A stretch of 37,669 nucleotides of DNA, from positions 1 through 37,669 of the forward strand of contig DXFI01000072.1 in the NCBI GenBank assembly GCA_019114565.1, written 5' to 3'. The DNA is from Candidatus Desulfovibrio intestinigallinarum. Lineage in GTDB: Bacteria; Desulfobacterota; Desulfovibrionia; Desulfovibrionales; Desulfovibrionaceae. How positions within the stretch are numbered: position 1 is the first letter of the stretch; every line of letters begins with the position of its first letter. Below the pieces are notes generated by a model. The model saw nothing but the letters and a program-made list of their open reading frames with translations. It had not been told where the DNA came from and made no database searches. Shown one piece after another: positions 25,365 to 32,567 of this stretch. A program made the position numbers and the translations under genes.

Positions 25365-25489
25365 CACAACAGAAACTATGGAAAGGGCTGCCGGCGTAAA
25401 CCAGGCGGCCTGTGGGTATCCCCTTGTCGCCCCGGTATGGGCTCTGGATGGCGATAAAAGAACTCTGTGCTCACCCGGAGGAATTTCTC

Positions 25490-25948
25490 ATGAAGGACAT
25501 CAAGAAGATTCTGTGCGCCGTCGACCTCTCCGATCACAGCAAGTCCGTGGCCGAATACGCCACCCTGCTGGCAAAGGCCCTGCACGCCAGCGTCGTTGTC
25601 GTGTACACGGCCCCGTCTCTGAGCCAGTATGTCGGTTTCCATGTGCCGCCCAACACCATTGAAAACTTCGTGGGCGAAATCGTGACCGGCGCCGAAAAGT
25701 CCATGGACGCCTTTGTCGCCGAAAACTTCCCCGACGTGGAAGCCAAGGGCCAGGTGCTCATCGGCTATGCCGCTGAAGAAATTCTCAATCGCGCCAAGGA
25801 AGAAAATGCCGACGTCATCGTCATGGGCACCCACGGTCGCAAGGGTATCGACCGCATTCTCTTCGGCTCCGTGGCGGAAAAGGTCGTGAAGAACGCCACC
25901 ATGCCCGTGCTTACCGTGCGCCCCACGGAAGACGCCTCGGAAGCCTAA
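25490..25948 (+). CDS. Universal stress protein, UspA family
   Basis: 152 residues from the ATG at 25490 with GGAGG upstream; the upstream frame from 25412 is the leader. A single Usp domain: KKILCAVDLSDHSKSVAEYA at the start and, near the end, GTHGRKGIDRILFGSVAEKVV, the G-2x-G-9x-G-S pattern of the ATP-binding Usp type. Such proteins accumulate in stress or stationary phase and bind ATP or act as dimeric chaperone-like regulators in the cytoplasm. It is followed by an intrinsic terminator that also forms the leader of hisC. Confidence 0.92.
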   Translation: MKDIKKILCAVDLSDHSKSVAEYATLLAKALHASVVVVYTAPSLSQYVGFHVPPNTIENFVGEIVTGAEKSMDAFVAENFPDVEAKGQVLIGYAAEEILNRAKEENADVIVMGTHGRKGIDRILFGSVAEKVVKNATMPVLTVRPTEDASEA

Positions 25949-26037
25949 TCCTTTGACGACGCCACGGGTTCCGCTTTACGGCGCTGACGCCGGCGCGTCG
26001 CTTTCTTTTGTCCCTGACCCGGAGTGAAGACTCCGTT

Positions 26038-26077
26038 GCCGCCTCCCCGGACCTGTTCGGGGGAGGCGGCCTTTTTT
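26038..26077 (+). terminator. Intrinsic terminator / possible attenuator before hisC
   Basis: GCCGCCTCCCC (26038-26048) pairs with GGGGAGGCGGC (26060-26070), then C and six T. A small CGGAGT/ACTCCG hairpin (26020-26035) stands in front of it. Only 11 bases separate the T-tract from the hisC ATG, so any hisC transcript from upstream must read through it. It is either the end of the uspA transcript or a regulated attenuator. Confidence 0.85.
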
Positions 26078-26088
26078 GAGAGATACTT

Positions 26089-27252
26089 ATGCCTTCTTTT
26101 TCTGTCCGCCCGGAAATCGCCGCCCTCAGTCCCTATGTGCCGGGCATGTCCATTGAAGAAATCCGGCAGCGTTATCAGCTGGAAAATGTCGTCAAGCTGG
26201 CCAGCAATGAAAATCCCCTCGGCACGCCGCCGCTGGCCGCGGAAGCCATCCGCCGCTGCGCCGCGGGGGCCTTCCGCTACCCCCAGTCCGGCAATCCGCG
26301 CCTTGCGGCCGCGCTGGCGGAACTGCACCACGTCGATGCGCGGCGCATTGCCATCGGCAACGGCTCCGACGAAATCCTCGACATGCTGATTCGCATGCTG
26401 GCCGAACCGGGGCGCGACAATATTGTCTGCTTCCGCCCCTGCTTCAGCATTTATCCCATTCAGAGCAATATCTGCGGCGTGGAAGTCCGCAGGCAGTCCC
26501 TCAACGGCGACTTCAGCTTTGATTTCGACGCCCTGCTGAATCTCGTCACCGACAGGACGCGCCTCGTCTTCATCACCACGCCGGACAACCCCTCCGGCTA
26601 CTGCCCGCCGCGTGCCGACGTGGCCGCTCTGGCTGCCCGGCTTGCCGCCAGGGCCCCGCAGGCCCTGCTGGTCATCGACGAAGCCTATATGGATTTTGCC
26701 GGAGACGATGCCGACGGCGAGCGCCGCTTCTCCCTGCTGGCAAACAGCGAACTGCCGAATAACGCTCTCGTCTGCCGCACCTTCTCCAAAAGTTACGGCC
26801 TGGCCGGACTGCGTATCGGCTACGCCGTGCTTCCCGAAGAGCTGGCCCAGTATTACTGGCGCGCCCGCCTGCCCTTCTCCGTCAACGTGCTGGCCGAGGA
26901 GGCCGCGCTGGCGGCCCTGCGCGACACGGCCTTCCGCGAAGCCACGCTGACGCTTGTCCGCACGGAACGTCGCCGCCTGACAGAGCGCCTGCGCGATCTC
27001 GGTTTTTCCGTCTGGCCCAGCCATGCCAACTTCCTCCTCTGCCGCCCCGATGACGACGGCCCCGATGCCAAAGCCTGCTTTGAGGCCCTGCTCAAACGCG
27101 GCTTCATCATCCGCCCGCTCGGCAGCTATCAGCTGCCGGATCATCTGCGCATCAGCATCGGCACAAAGGAAGAAAACGACGCCTTCCTCGCCACGCTGGA
27201 AGATGTGCTGCGCGAGCTGGATACGAACGAACACCGGGCCGACGTCTTCTAG
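26089..27252 (+). CDS. hisC: Histidinol-phosphate aminotransferase
   Basis: 387 residues from the ATG at 26089 (weak GAGAGA site). It is a fold-type I PLP enzyme with VVKLASNENPLG near residue 36, GNGSDEILD, TPDNPSGY, VIDEAYMDF and the PLP-lysine segment CRTFSKSYGLAGLRIGY, all family hallmarks. It transfers the amino group from glutamate to imidazole-acetol phosphate in histidine biosynthesis. The end of the gene touches a family C element and its TAG stop is built on the element's TA boundary. No other his gene is nearby. The 5' end lies 11 bases after a terminator T-tract, so expression may depend on read-through from the uspA side. Confidence 0.95.
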   Translation: MPSFSVRPEIAALSPYVPGMSIEEIRQRYQLENVVKLASNENPLGTPPLAAEAIRRCAAGAFRYPQSGNPRLAAALAELHHVDARRIAIGNGSDEILDMLIRMLAEPGRDNIVCFRPCFSIYPIQSNICGVEVRRQSLNGDFSFDFDALLNLVTDRTRLVFITTPDNPSGYCPPRADVAALAARLAARAPQALLVIDEAYMDFAGDDADGERRFSLLANSELPNNALVCRTFSKSYGLAGLRIGYAVLPEELAQYYWRARLPFSVNVLAEEAALAALRDTAFREATLTLVRTERRRLTERLRDLGFSVWPSHANFLLCRPDDDGPDAKACFEALLKRGFIIRPLGSYQLPDHLRISIGTKEENDAFLATLEDVLRELDTNEHRADVF

Positions 27253-27482
27253 GGTCAGGACTCATTATCAGATGTTGATTCCCCCGACATATTTTCCTGC
27301 TCACGATATAGAAAAAAATAAAACATCATTGCATGTTATAAAAAAATCCATCTTTACCCGCCTGCACATTATGTGCGGGTTTTGGGGAAGATGGGGGAGT
27401 TTGAGGGGGAAGAAACCACTTTTTGCCGCGAGCAAAAGGGGTTTCTTCCCCCTCAAGAAAACCGTAATGAGTCCTGAGCCTA
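27250..27482. mobile_element. Family C MITE-like element with 16-bp TIRs and TA borders
   Basis: GGGTCAGGACTCATTA (27252-27267) and TAATGAGTCCTGAGCC (27465-27480) are inverted repeats with one mismatch, bounded by TA at 27250-27251 and TA at 27481-27482. A TA duplication is typical of IS630/Tc1-mariner-like insertions. Inside are an AT-rich section matching 12390-12490 and an empty family B hairpin (27402-27455). No transposase. Confidence 0.78.
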
Positions 27483-27618
27483 AAGCGTTTCAACTTTGAA
27501 AAAGGTGAAACGCGAGGCGTCCAGCGCCGCCCGGCCCGAAGTGAACGGAAAAAGTGCGTTTTTTTCCGCGAAACGACAGGCCGTATGCTTTGAAAGCATA
27601 ACGTTCCAAACTCGCGGC
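27481..27618 (+). repeat. Family A dispersed repeat
   Basis: TAAAGCGTTTCAACTTTG start, sharing its TA with the right border of the family C element, then the GCGTTTCA/TGAAACGC hairpin, a shortened GCC block, GCGTTTTTTTCCGCG, and CCGTATGCTTTGAAAGC. The last hairpin is degenerate. It forms the leader region of cmk. Confidence 0.88.
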
Positions 27619-27662
27619 AACACTCCGGACGTCCCACTCCACACGTTCAAAAAGGATTCTTC

Positions 27663-28364
27663 ATGCCTCTGGATGAAAAAGGTTCCTTTGCAGCGATCGT
27701 CACCCTTGACGGTCCTGCCGGTGTCGGCAAGACCACGCTTGCCCGTAATGTAGCTGAAGCTCTCGGCATCTTTTACATGGATACCGGGGCCATGTTCCGC
27801 ACCCTGGCCCTGCGTCTCGGCTCCGGCGCGGAACAGCGCTCCGCCGCAGACCTGCGGGAAGCCTGCCGTCAGTGGACATTCAGTCTGGAAGGACAGGGAA
27901 ACCGGACCCGCCTGCGCTGCAACGGCGAGCCGGTCGGCGACGAAATCCGCACGGAAGAAGTGGGCATGCTGGCGTCGCGCATTGCGGCCGTGCCGGTCAT
28001 CCGCGAAATCCTGCTGGAAGCCCAGCGTTCGCTGGCCACGGCGGGGCCGCTGGTAGCCGAAGGCCGCGACATGGGAACCGTGGTGTTTCCGCAGGCGCGT
28101 CACAAGTTCTTTCTTGACGCGGCCCCGGAAGTGCGGGCGCAGCGCCGCCTGCTTGAATTGCGGCAGCGCGGACAGGAGGCGGACGTCAGCGAACTTGCGG
28201 AACAAATCCGCCAGAGAGACGCCCTCGACCGCAACCGGCCCATTGCCCCGCTCCGTCCGGCGGATGATGCCGTCATCGTGGATACTTCGCACCTTGATAT
28301 TGCCGCCGTGCAGGAGCGCATCCTGCAGCATATCCGGGACAAGGGAGGGCTGCCCCGCATCTGA
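27663..28364 (+). CDS. cmk: Cytidylate kinase
   Basis: 233 residues from the ATG at 27663 with AAAGGA upstream. P-loop LDGPAGVGKTT at 16-26, then IFYMDTGAMFR, the CMP-binding region typical of Cmk, EGRDMGTVVFP and the lid-like RQRDALDRNRPIAPL segment with arginines that contact the phosphates. It phosphorylates CMP and dCMP with ATP in pyrimidine salvage and supply. It is ended by an intrinsic terminator at 28448-28481. The gene follows hisC in the same direction, but two mobile elements intervene, so a separate transcript is likely. Confidence 0.95.
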   Translation: MPLDEKGSFAAIVTLDGPAGVGKTTLARNVAEALGIFYMDTGAMFRTLALRLGSGAEQRSAADLREACRQWTFSLEGQGNRTRLRCNGEPVGDEIRTEEVGMLASRIAAVPVIREILLEAQRSLATAGPLVAEGRDMGTVVFPQARHKFFLDAAPEVRAQRRLLELRQRGQEADVSELAEQIRQRDALDRNRPIAPLRPADDAVIVDTSHLDIAAVQERILQHIRDKGGLPRI

Positions 28365-28447
28365 GGGCATTCGTCCGCACAGTGCGGCGAGCAGAATAAA
28401 ATACTCTGATCCTCCGCACGGCAAAATCTGCCCATTCCTTTTCCAGA

Positions 28448-28481
28448 GGCCCCGCCGCATCCACGGCCGGGGCCTTTTTTT
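28448..28481 (+). terminator. Intrinsic terminator of cmk
   Basis: GGCCCCG (28448-28454) / CGGGGCC (28468-28474) with a small inner CCG/CGG pairing, followed by seven T. Confidence 0.88.
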
Positions 28482-28583
28482 GTGCCCTCCGCCGGCTGGA
28501 GGCAGGACAAATCTGCCGCATCGTTTCGCTATCAAAATTTATAACATATTGATATTAAACAATTTTAATATTCAAGCCAGAAT

Positions 28584-28599
28584 TGGCATGCGAGATGCA
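28584..28599 (+). promoter_or_regulatory. Sigma-54 promoter for the TPR protein gene
   Basis: TGGCATGCGAGATGCA: GG (28585-28586), 10 bases, GC (28597-28598). The -12 part is ATGCA instead of TTGCA. A very AT-rich stretch (28530-28580), suitable for IHF-type bending, lies just upstream. The predicted start is near 28610, 41 bases before the ATG. Confidence 0.68.
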
Positions 28600-28650
28600 T
28601 TAGGAAGGACAAACGCGGTACAACCGCATAAGCCTCTGGGGAGGAAAACC

Positions 28651-29214
28651 ATGGAAAACAAGCTCGATTACGAAATCAACAACGAACTGGGTGAATGCTA
28701 TCTGTTCATGGGCGACTACGACAAGGCCGCCGACTACTACCGCAAGGCTGCGACCGCTCCCAACTGCGGCGCCGCCCCTTACATGGGTCTGGCCACCATC
28801 GCCATTCAGCACGGCGAATATGACAATGCCCTGACCCTGTACAAGAAGGCCCTTTCGGTGGAAAACAACGGCAAGGCTCATTGCGGCATCGGTCTTGTCT
28901 ACATGCAGCTCGGCCACAACGAAGAAGCCTTCGCCAGCTTCGCCGAAACCCTGAAGAAGATTCCCGACAACATCGTCGCCCTGAACTGCCTTGTGCGCGT
29001 GGGCTATCAGCTCCAGCGCGTGGAAGAAATCGTGCCCTATCTGGAAGCCGCTCTTGAAAGCAGCGAACAGGCCGAAGCCGTGCGCGTGGCTCTGGCCGGC
29101 TGCCTCATGTATCTGGGCCGCAACGACGAAGCCCGCCGTCACCTCGAAATCGTGCTGGGCTCCAACCCCGAAAACGCCGGCGCCAAGGAAATGCTCAACA
29201 CTGTGGCTGCCTAG
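28651..29214 (+). CDS. Tetratricopeptide-repeat protein
   Basis: 187 residues from the ATG at 28651 with GGGAGGAAAACC upstream; the longer frame starting at 28114 belongs to the other side of the cmk terminator. Helical repeats of about 34 residues can be seen from residue 3 to the end: NELGECYLFMGDYDKAADYYRKA, then the repeats containing YMGLATIAIQHGEYDNALTLY and CGIGLVYMQLGHNEEAFASF, and CLMYLGRNDEARRHLEIVL. These form a right-handed superhelix for protein-protein contacts. It is cytoplasmic, without a signal peptide. A sigma-54 promoter in front and the flagellar block behind suggest a scaffold or regulator in motility, but no partner can be named. Confidence 0.85.
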   Translation: MENKLDYEINNELGECYLFMGDYDKAADYYRKAATAPNCGAAPYMGLATIAIQHGEYDNALTLYKKALSVENNGKAHCGIGLVYMQLGHNEEAFASFAETLKKIPDNIVALNCLVRVGYQLQRVEEIVPYLEAALESSEQAEAVRVALAGCLMYLGRNDEARRHLEIVLGSNPENAGAKEMLNTVAA

Positions 29215-29215
29215 G

Positions 29216-29275
29216 CCCGTTACCTATTACGGGACGCGGGAGTGGGCGTCCCAGGTTTTCGTCACGGCGAAAACC
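29216..29275 (+). other. Three consecutive hairpins after the TPR gene
   Basis: CCCGT/ACGGG (29216-29233), GGGACGC/GCGTCCC (29231-29252, sharing GGG with the first) and GGTTTTCG/CGAAAACC (29254-29275) start right behind the stop codon. No T-tract follows. The first two overlap and so are alternatives. Confidence 0.5.
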
Positions 29276-29321
29276 CCAGCGAGGGCTCAAACAGCGCCGC
29301 GCATCCAGACCTTTCCCCTCC

Positions 29322-29373
29322 CCACAGATTTTCCGATCCCGGCATGGGGTCGGGATCGGAAAATCAACTGTGG
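29322..29373 (+). other. Long stem-loop in the 528-bp gap before flhF
   Basis: CCACAG (29322-29327) with CTGTGG (29368-29373) and ATTTTCCGATCCCG (29328-29341) with CGGGATCGGAAAAT (29351-29364), with a CAA bulge and a 9-base loop: about 20 pairs. Its purpose is unknown. Confidence 0.6.
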
Positions 29374-29405
29374 AAAATACCCTTCGGCGGATTCGATCCG
29401 CAGTC

Positions 29406-29445
29406 AGCGGCATGTTGTTCTCCAGCGACATGCCGCTTGCTTTTT
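29406..29445 (+). terminator. Intrinsic terminator in the TPR-flhF gap
   Basis: AGCGGCATGT (29406-29415) / ACATGCCGCT (29428-29437), then TGCTTTTTG. It ends the TPR transcript before the flhF promoter. Confidence 0.7.
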
Positions 29446-29629
29446 GTCCGGACTCTCCAGCTCCGCCACCGCGACGCGGGAATCGCCGCGTACCGCTTCC
29501 CGCGCCCTGTCCGTCGCTGTCGCACGCCTGCAAGCCGGGATTTGCAAAAAAAACGGCTTCGCCGTAGGATAACGCGCCTTGTGTCCCCCGGGGAACGCAC
29601 GGCCCGGCTGTCCGGCGGCTCTTCCGTTC

Positions 29630-29645
29630 TGGCCTGCATCTTGCA
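29630..29645 (+). promoter_or_regulatory. Sigma-54 promoter of the flhF flagellar block
   Basis: TGGCCTGCATCTTGCA: GG (29631-29632), 10 bases, GC (29643-29644), with TTGCA matching the -12 consensus. The predicted start near 29656 is about 87 bases before the flhF ATG. Confidence 0.78.
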
Positions 29646-29742
29646 TTTGTCATGGTCGATGATGGCCGTTACGAATAATTGACACGCAGGCGACCGCGCC
29701 GGACAAGGCGCCCGACAGATTCGCAGTTCAAGGAAGCAGACG

Positions 29743-30819
29743 ATGCAGGTCAAGACATTTTCAGGCGCCAGTTCACAGGAAGTGCTCGCGCAAATCAAGG
29801 CGGAGCTGGGCGCCGACGCGGTGATCCTCTCCAATCGCACCTATCGCAAAAACGGCGAATTATGCCACGAAATCATGGCGGGCGTCGAACGCCCGGCCCA
29901 GGGCGGCGCGGGGAGCTCCTCGCCGGCCGAAGGCGTGGCTCCCGCACCCTCGTCCGGCGCGGGCTGGAGCGAATGGCACAAGGACTGGGTCCGCGTCAAG
30001 GAACAGCTCTTCATGCTGATGAAGCCCGCCATCCGCATGGATCGTCTGACGCCCCGTCAGCGTGTGGCGCTGGAGTATCTGCAGCGGGAGGGCGTTTCCG
30101 ACGGCGTGTCCATTGCTCTTTACAATATGCTGGCGGCCCGCCCGGGTGCTTCCGTGCTGGAAAGTCTGGCCGGCATCGTGCCCATCCGCTCCTGGGGCAG
30201 CGCGGCCTGGCCGCAGCGCATCCATCTTTTTGCCGGCCCCTACGGCAACGGCAAGACCACGGCCGCGCTCCGCTGCGCTCTGCATCTGCGCAAGGAAAAG
30301 CCGGAGATGCAGATAGCCTTCATCAACACGGACTGCCTGCGCGGCAACGGGCGTCTGACCCTGCGCCACTGGGCGGAGCTCTCGGATTTCGGCTACCTTG
30401 AAGCCGCCGACGCCGAAAGCATGCGCAAGGCGCTTGCCCTGACAGCCGAGGCCGACGCCGTCTTCATCGACACGCCCGGCATGACGCCGGAAATGAATCT
30501 TGCCCAGTGGCAGCATGAAATGGGCATTGACGAACAGCCCCACGCGACACATCTTGTTATGTGCCCCTTCTATGACGGCGTACAGATGCAGGCCCTGCTG
30601 CACCGCTATGCCGCGGACGGCGACACGAGTCTTGTCTGGACAAAGCTGGATGAAGCCGTGTGCTACGGCGCGCTCGTCAATGTGGCGCACGAGGCGCGGC
30701 TGCCCATTTCGGCCATTTCCTATGGCCCGGAACTGAAGCAGAGCCTCAGCCCGGCGACCGAACCTCTGGTATGGCGGCTCATCTTCAAGCGACAGCTGCC
30801 CATTCACTCCGGCGAATAG
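29743..30819 (+). CDS. flhF: Flagellar biosynthesis SRP-type GTPase FlhF
   Basis: 358 residues from the ATG at 29743 (AAGGAAGCAGACG upstream). The N terminus MQVKTFSGASSQEVLAQIK and the LGADAVILSNRTYRKNG stretch are typical of FlhF. The NG domain has a G1 loop GPYGNGKTT (165-173), NTDCLRGNGRLTLRHWAEL near 195-213, and TKLDEA (300-305). The G3 loop reads DTPGM (243-247) instead of the usual DTAGR, so the catalytic-type arginine is absent; GTP turnover may differ. FlhF sets the place and number of polar flagella with FlhG. It is the first gene after a strong sigma-54 box and starts the block flhF-flhG-fliA-cheY. Confidence 0.92.
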   Translation: MQVKTFSGASSQEVLAQIKAELGADAVILSNRTYRKNGELCHEIMAGVERPAQGGAGSSSPAEGVAPAPSSGAGWSEWHKDWVRVKEQLFMLMKPAIRMDRLTPRQRVALEYLQREGVSDGVSIALYNMLAARPGASVLESLAGIVPIRSWGSAAWPQRIHLFAGPYGNGKTTAALRCALHLRKEKPEMQIAFINTDCLRGNGRLTLRHWAELSDFGYLEAADAESMRKALALTAEADAVFIDTPGMTPEMNLAQWQHEMGIDEQPHATHLVMCPFYDGVQMQALLHRYAADGDTSLVWTKLDEAVCYGALVNVAHEARLPISAISYGPELKQSLSPATEPLVWRLIFKRQLPIHSGE

Positions 30820-30872
30820 CCCGTAAACGACAGCGCCGTTCTTTTTCTGATCAGCTGCATGGAGCACCCGGC

Positions 30873-31685
30873 ATGAGCGATACCTTTCCTCTGGTTTTTT
30901 CCGTCACTTCCGGCAAGGGCGGCGTCGGCAAAACCAACCTGTCCGTCAATCTGGCGCTGGAGCTTGCCAAAAAGGGCAAACGCGTCGTTCTTGTCGACGC
31001 GGATCTCGGCCTGGCCAACGTGGATGTGCTGCTGGGCCTGACGCCGCCGCGGAACCTCTTCCACCTGTTCCACGAAGGGGCCGGAATCAAGGATATTCTT
31101 TTCCCCACGCCCTACAATTTTTCCATTCTGCCCGCCAGTTCCGGCATGAGCGAAATGCTCACGCTTTCCACCGGCCAGAAACTGGAACTTCTGGAGGCCA
31201 TGGACGATCTGGAAGGCAGCATCGACTGTCTGATTGTGGATACCGGCGCGGGCATCAACGAAAACGTCCTGTATTTCAACCTGGCGGCGCAGCAGCGCCT
31301 CGTGGTGCTCACCCCCGAACCTACGTCTCTGACGGACGCCTATGCGCTGATTAAGGTGCTCAAGATGGCGCACGGCGTGGAACATTTCAAAATCTGCGTC
31401 AACATGGCCAAGGATGCCGCCACGGCAAAGGAAATGTTCAAACGCCTTTATCAGGCCTGCGATCATTTCCTGGACGGCGTATCGCTGGACTTTCTCGGCT
31501 TTGTGCCGCGCGATCCCGGCGTGCGCGCCAGCGTGGTGCAGCAGAAGCCCTTCTGCGCCTTTGCCCCGGATTCGGCCGCGGCGCGGGCCGTGGCGGACAT
31601 GGCCGCGACCATCATGACCTGGGAACCGCCGCACGAACTGGACGGCAATATCAAATTCTTCTGGAAAAAACTGCTGTTCCGCTAA
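30873..31685 (+). CDS. flhG: Flagellar number regulator FlhG (MinD-like ATPase)
   Basis: 270 residues from the ATG at 30873 with GGAG upstream. Deviant Walker A KGGVGKT (15-21) with the additional lysine at 15, VDADLGLANVDVLLG, and DCLIVDTGAGI are the hallmarks of the MinD/ParA family; the FSVTSGKGGVGKTNLSVNLA start is the FlhG type. It binds ATP, works with FlhF and usually limits flagellar number, and in other bacteria it represses the sigma-54 activator FleQ. A short basic C-terminal helix (FFWKKLLFR) could contact the membrane. It lies 54 bp after flhF, probably in the same operon, ahead of fliA. Confidence 0.92.
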   Translation: MSDTFPLVFSVTSGKGGVGKTNLSVNLALELAKKGKRVVLVDADLGLANVDVLLGLTPPRNLFHLFHEGAGIKDILFPTPYNFSILPASSGMSEMLTLSTGQKLELLEAMDDLEGSIDCLIVDTGAGINENVLYFNLAAQQRLVVLTPEPTSLTDAYALIKVLKMAHGVEHFKICVNMAKDAATAKEMFKRLYQACDHFLDGVSLDFLGFVPRDPGVRASVVQQKPFCAFAPDSAAARAVADMAATIMTWEPPHELDGNIKFFWKKLLFR

Positions 31686-31744
31686 CGCGGGCATGACGGA
31701 AAGGCGCAGGCGCAGTCCGCAACTTTTCTGCACCGTCCATTCCT

Positions 31745-32533
31745 ATGAAAAACGCCACAGCATACGCGCAGGCAACGGGCCCGTGGGAAGACCTCGAAAC
31801 GGGCGCCCGGCCGTGGGAAGACTTTTCCCCAAGTGAACAGGAAGCGGTGGTGTGCCACTATGCGCCCAAAATCCGCTTTCTTGCCTTGCGCCTGAAATCC
31901 AAGCTGCCGCGCAATGTGGAACTGGGCGAAATGATAAGCTCCGGGACGCTGGGTCTCATGGAAGCTCTGGGCAAATTCCGCCCGCAGCTCGGCATCCGTT
32001 TTGAAACCTACGCCGAAAACCGCATCCGCGGGGCCATGCTCGACGAACTGCGCCGCCTGGACTGGCTGCCGCGTTCGCTGCGCCAGCGTATCCGGCTGCT
32101 GGACGAAGCCATGCGCAAAATCGAGCATGAGCAGGGGCGTCAGGCAACGGAAGAAGACTTGCAGGCTGCCACAGGGCTGGATCTGCGCGATATCCGTCAG
32201 GGCCTCGAAGCCCTGCAAAATCAGCTCTGGCTTTCGCTGGACGCCATTCAGGACACGCTCTCGTCCGAAACGGCGACGTCCGGCGACGAACCCTATGGCG
32301 GCACGGCGCAACGCGAACTGGTGGAGCGGATAGCGCCGCTTATAGACCGATTGACACCTCGGGAAAAGCTGGTACTCTCCCTTTATTATGCTGATGAGCT
32401 AAATATGCGGGAGACCGCCGAAATCATGGGCATCACCGAAGGACGCGTTTCCCAGCTGCACTCCCAGGCGCTCCGGCGTCTTCGCAAGGAATTCATCAGA
32501 CTATACGGAGACGACGCCGCAGCGCACTCATAA
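31745..32533 (+). CDS. fliA: Flagellar sigma factor FliA (sigma-28)
   Basis: 262 residues from the ATG at 31745, which has no clear ribosome-binding site. Sigma regions 2, 3 and 4 are all present: SSGTLGLMEALGKFRPQLG and RFETYAENRIRGAMLDELR in region 2, the RRLDWLPRSLRQR segment, and LTPREKLVLSLYYADELNM followed by the ITEGRVSQLHSQALRRLR helix-turn-helix of region 4. It directs RNA polymerase to late flagellar promoters. An anti-sigma partner (FlgM) is not encoded next to it. It lies 59 bp after flhG and 34 bp before cheY, so all four seem to share one sigma-54-dependent transcript. An N-terminal PWEDLETGARPWEDF repeat is unusual. Confidence 0.93.
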   Translation: MKNATAYAQATGPWEDLETGARPWEDFSPSEQEAVVCHYAPKIRFLALRLKSKLPRNVELGEMISSGTLGLMEALGKFRPQLGIRFETYAENRIRGAMLDELRRLDWLPRSLRQRIRLLDEAMRKIEHEQGRQATEEDLQAATGLDLRDIRQGLEALQNQLWLSLDAIQDTLSSETATSGDEPYGGTAQRELVERIAPLIDRLTPREKLVLSLYYADELNMRETAEIMGITEGRVSQLHSQALRRLRKEFIRLYGDDAAAHS

Positions 32534-32567
32534 GTCACGGCAGCCGTCACGAACTCAGGAGGGAAAC

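Noticed and set aside
25945-27234. 429-codon minus-strand frame opposite hisC
   Set aside because: Complement of hisC, which has complete family motifs.
28114-28650. Upstream extension of the TPR protein (frame open from 28114)
   Set aside because: The extension overlaps cmk in another frame and runs over the cmk terminator and the sigma-54 box; the ATG at 28651 has a strong ribosome-binding site.
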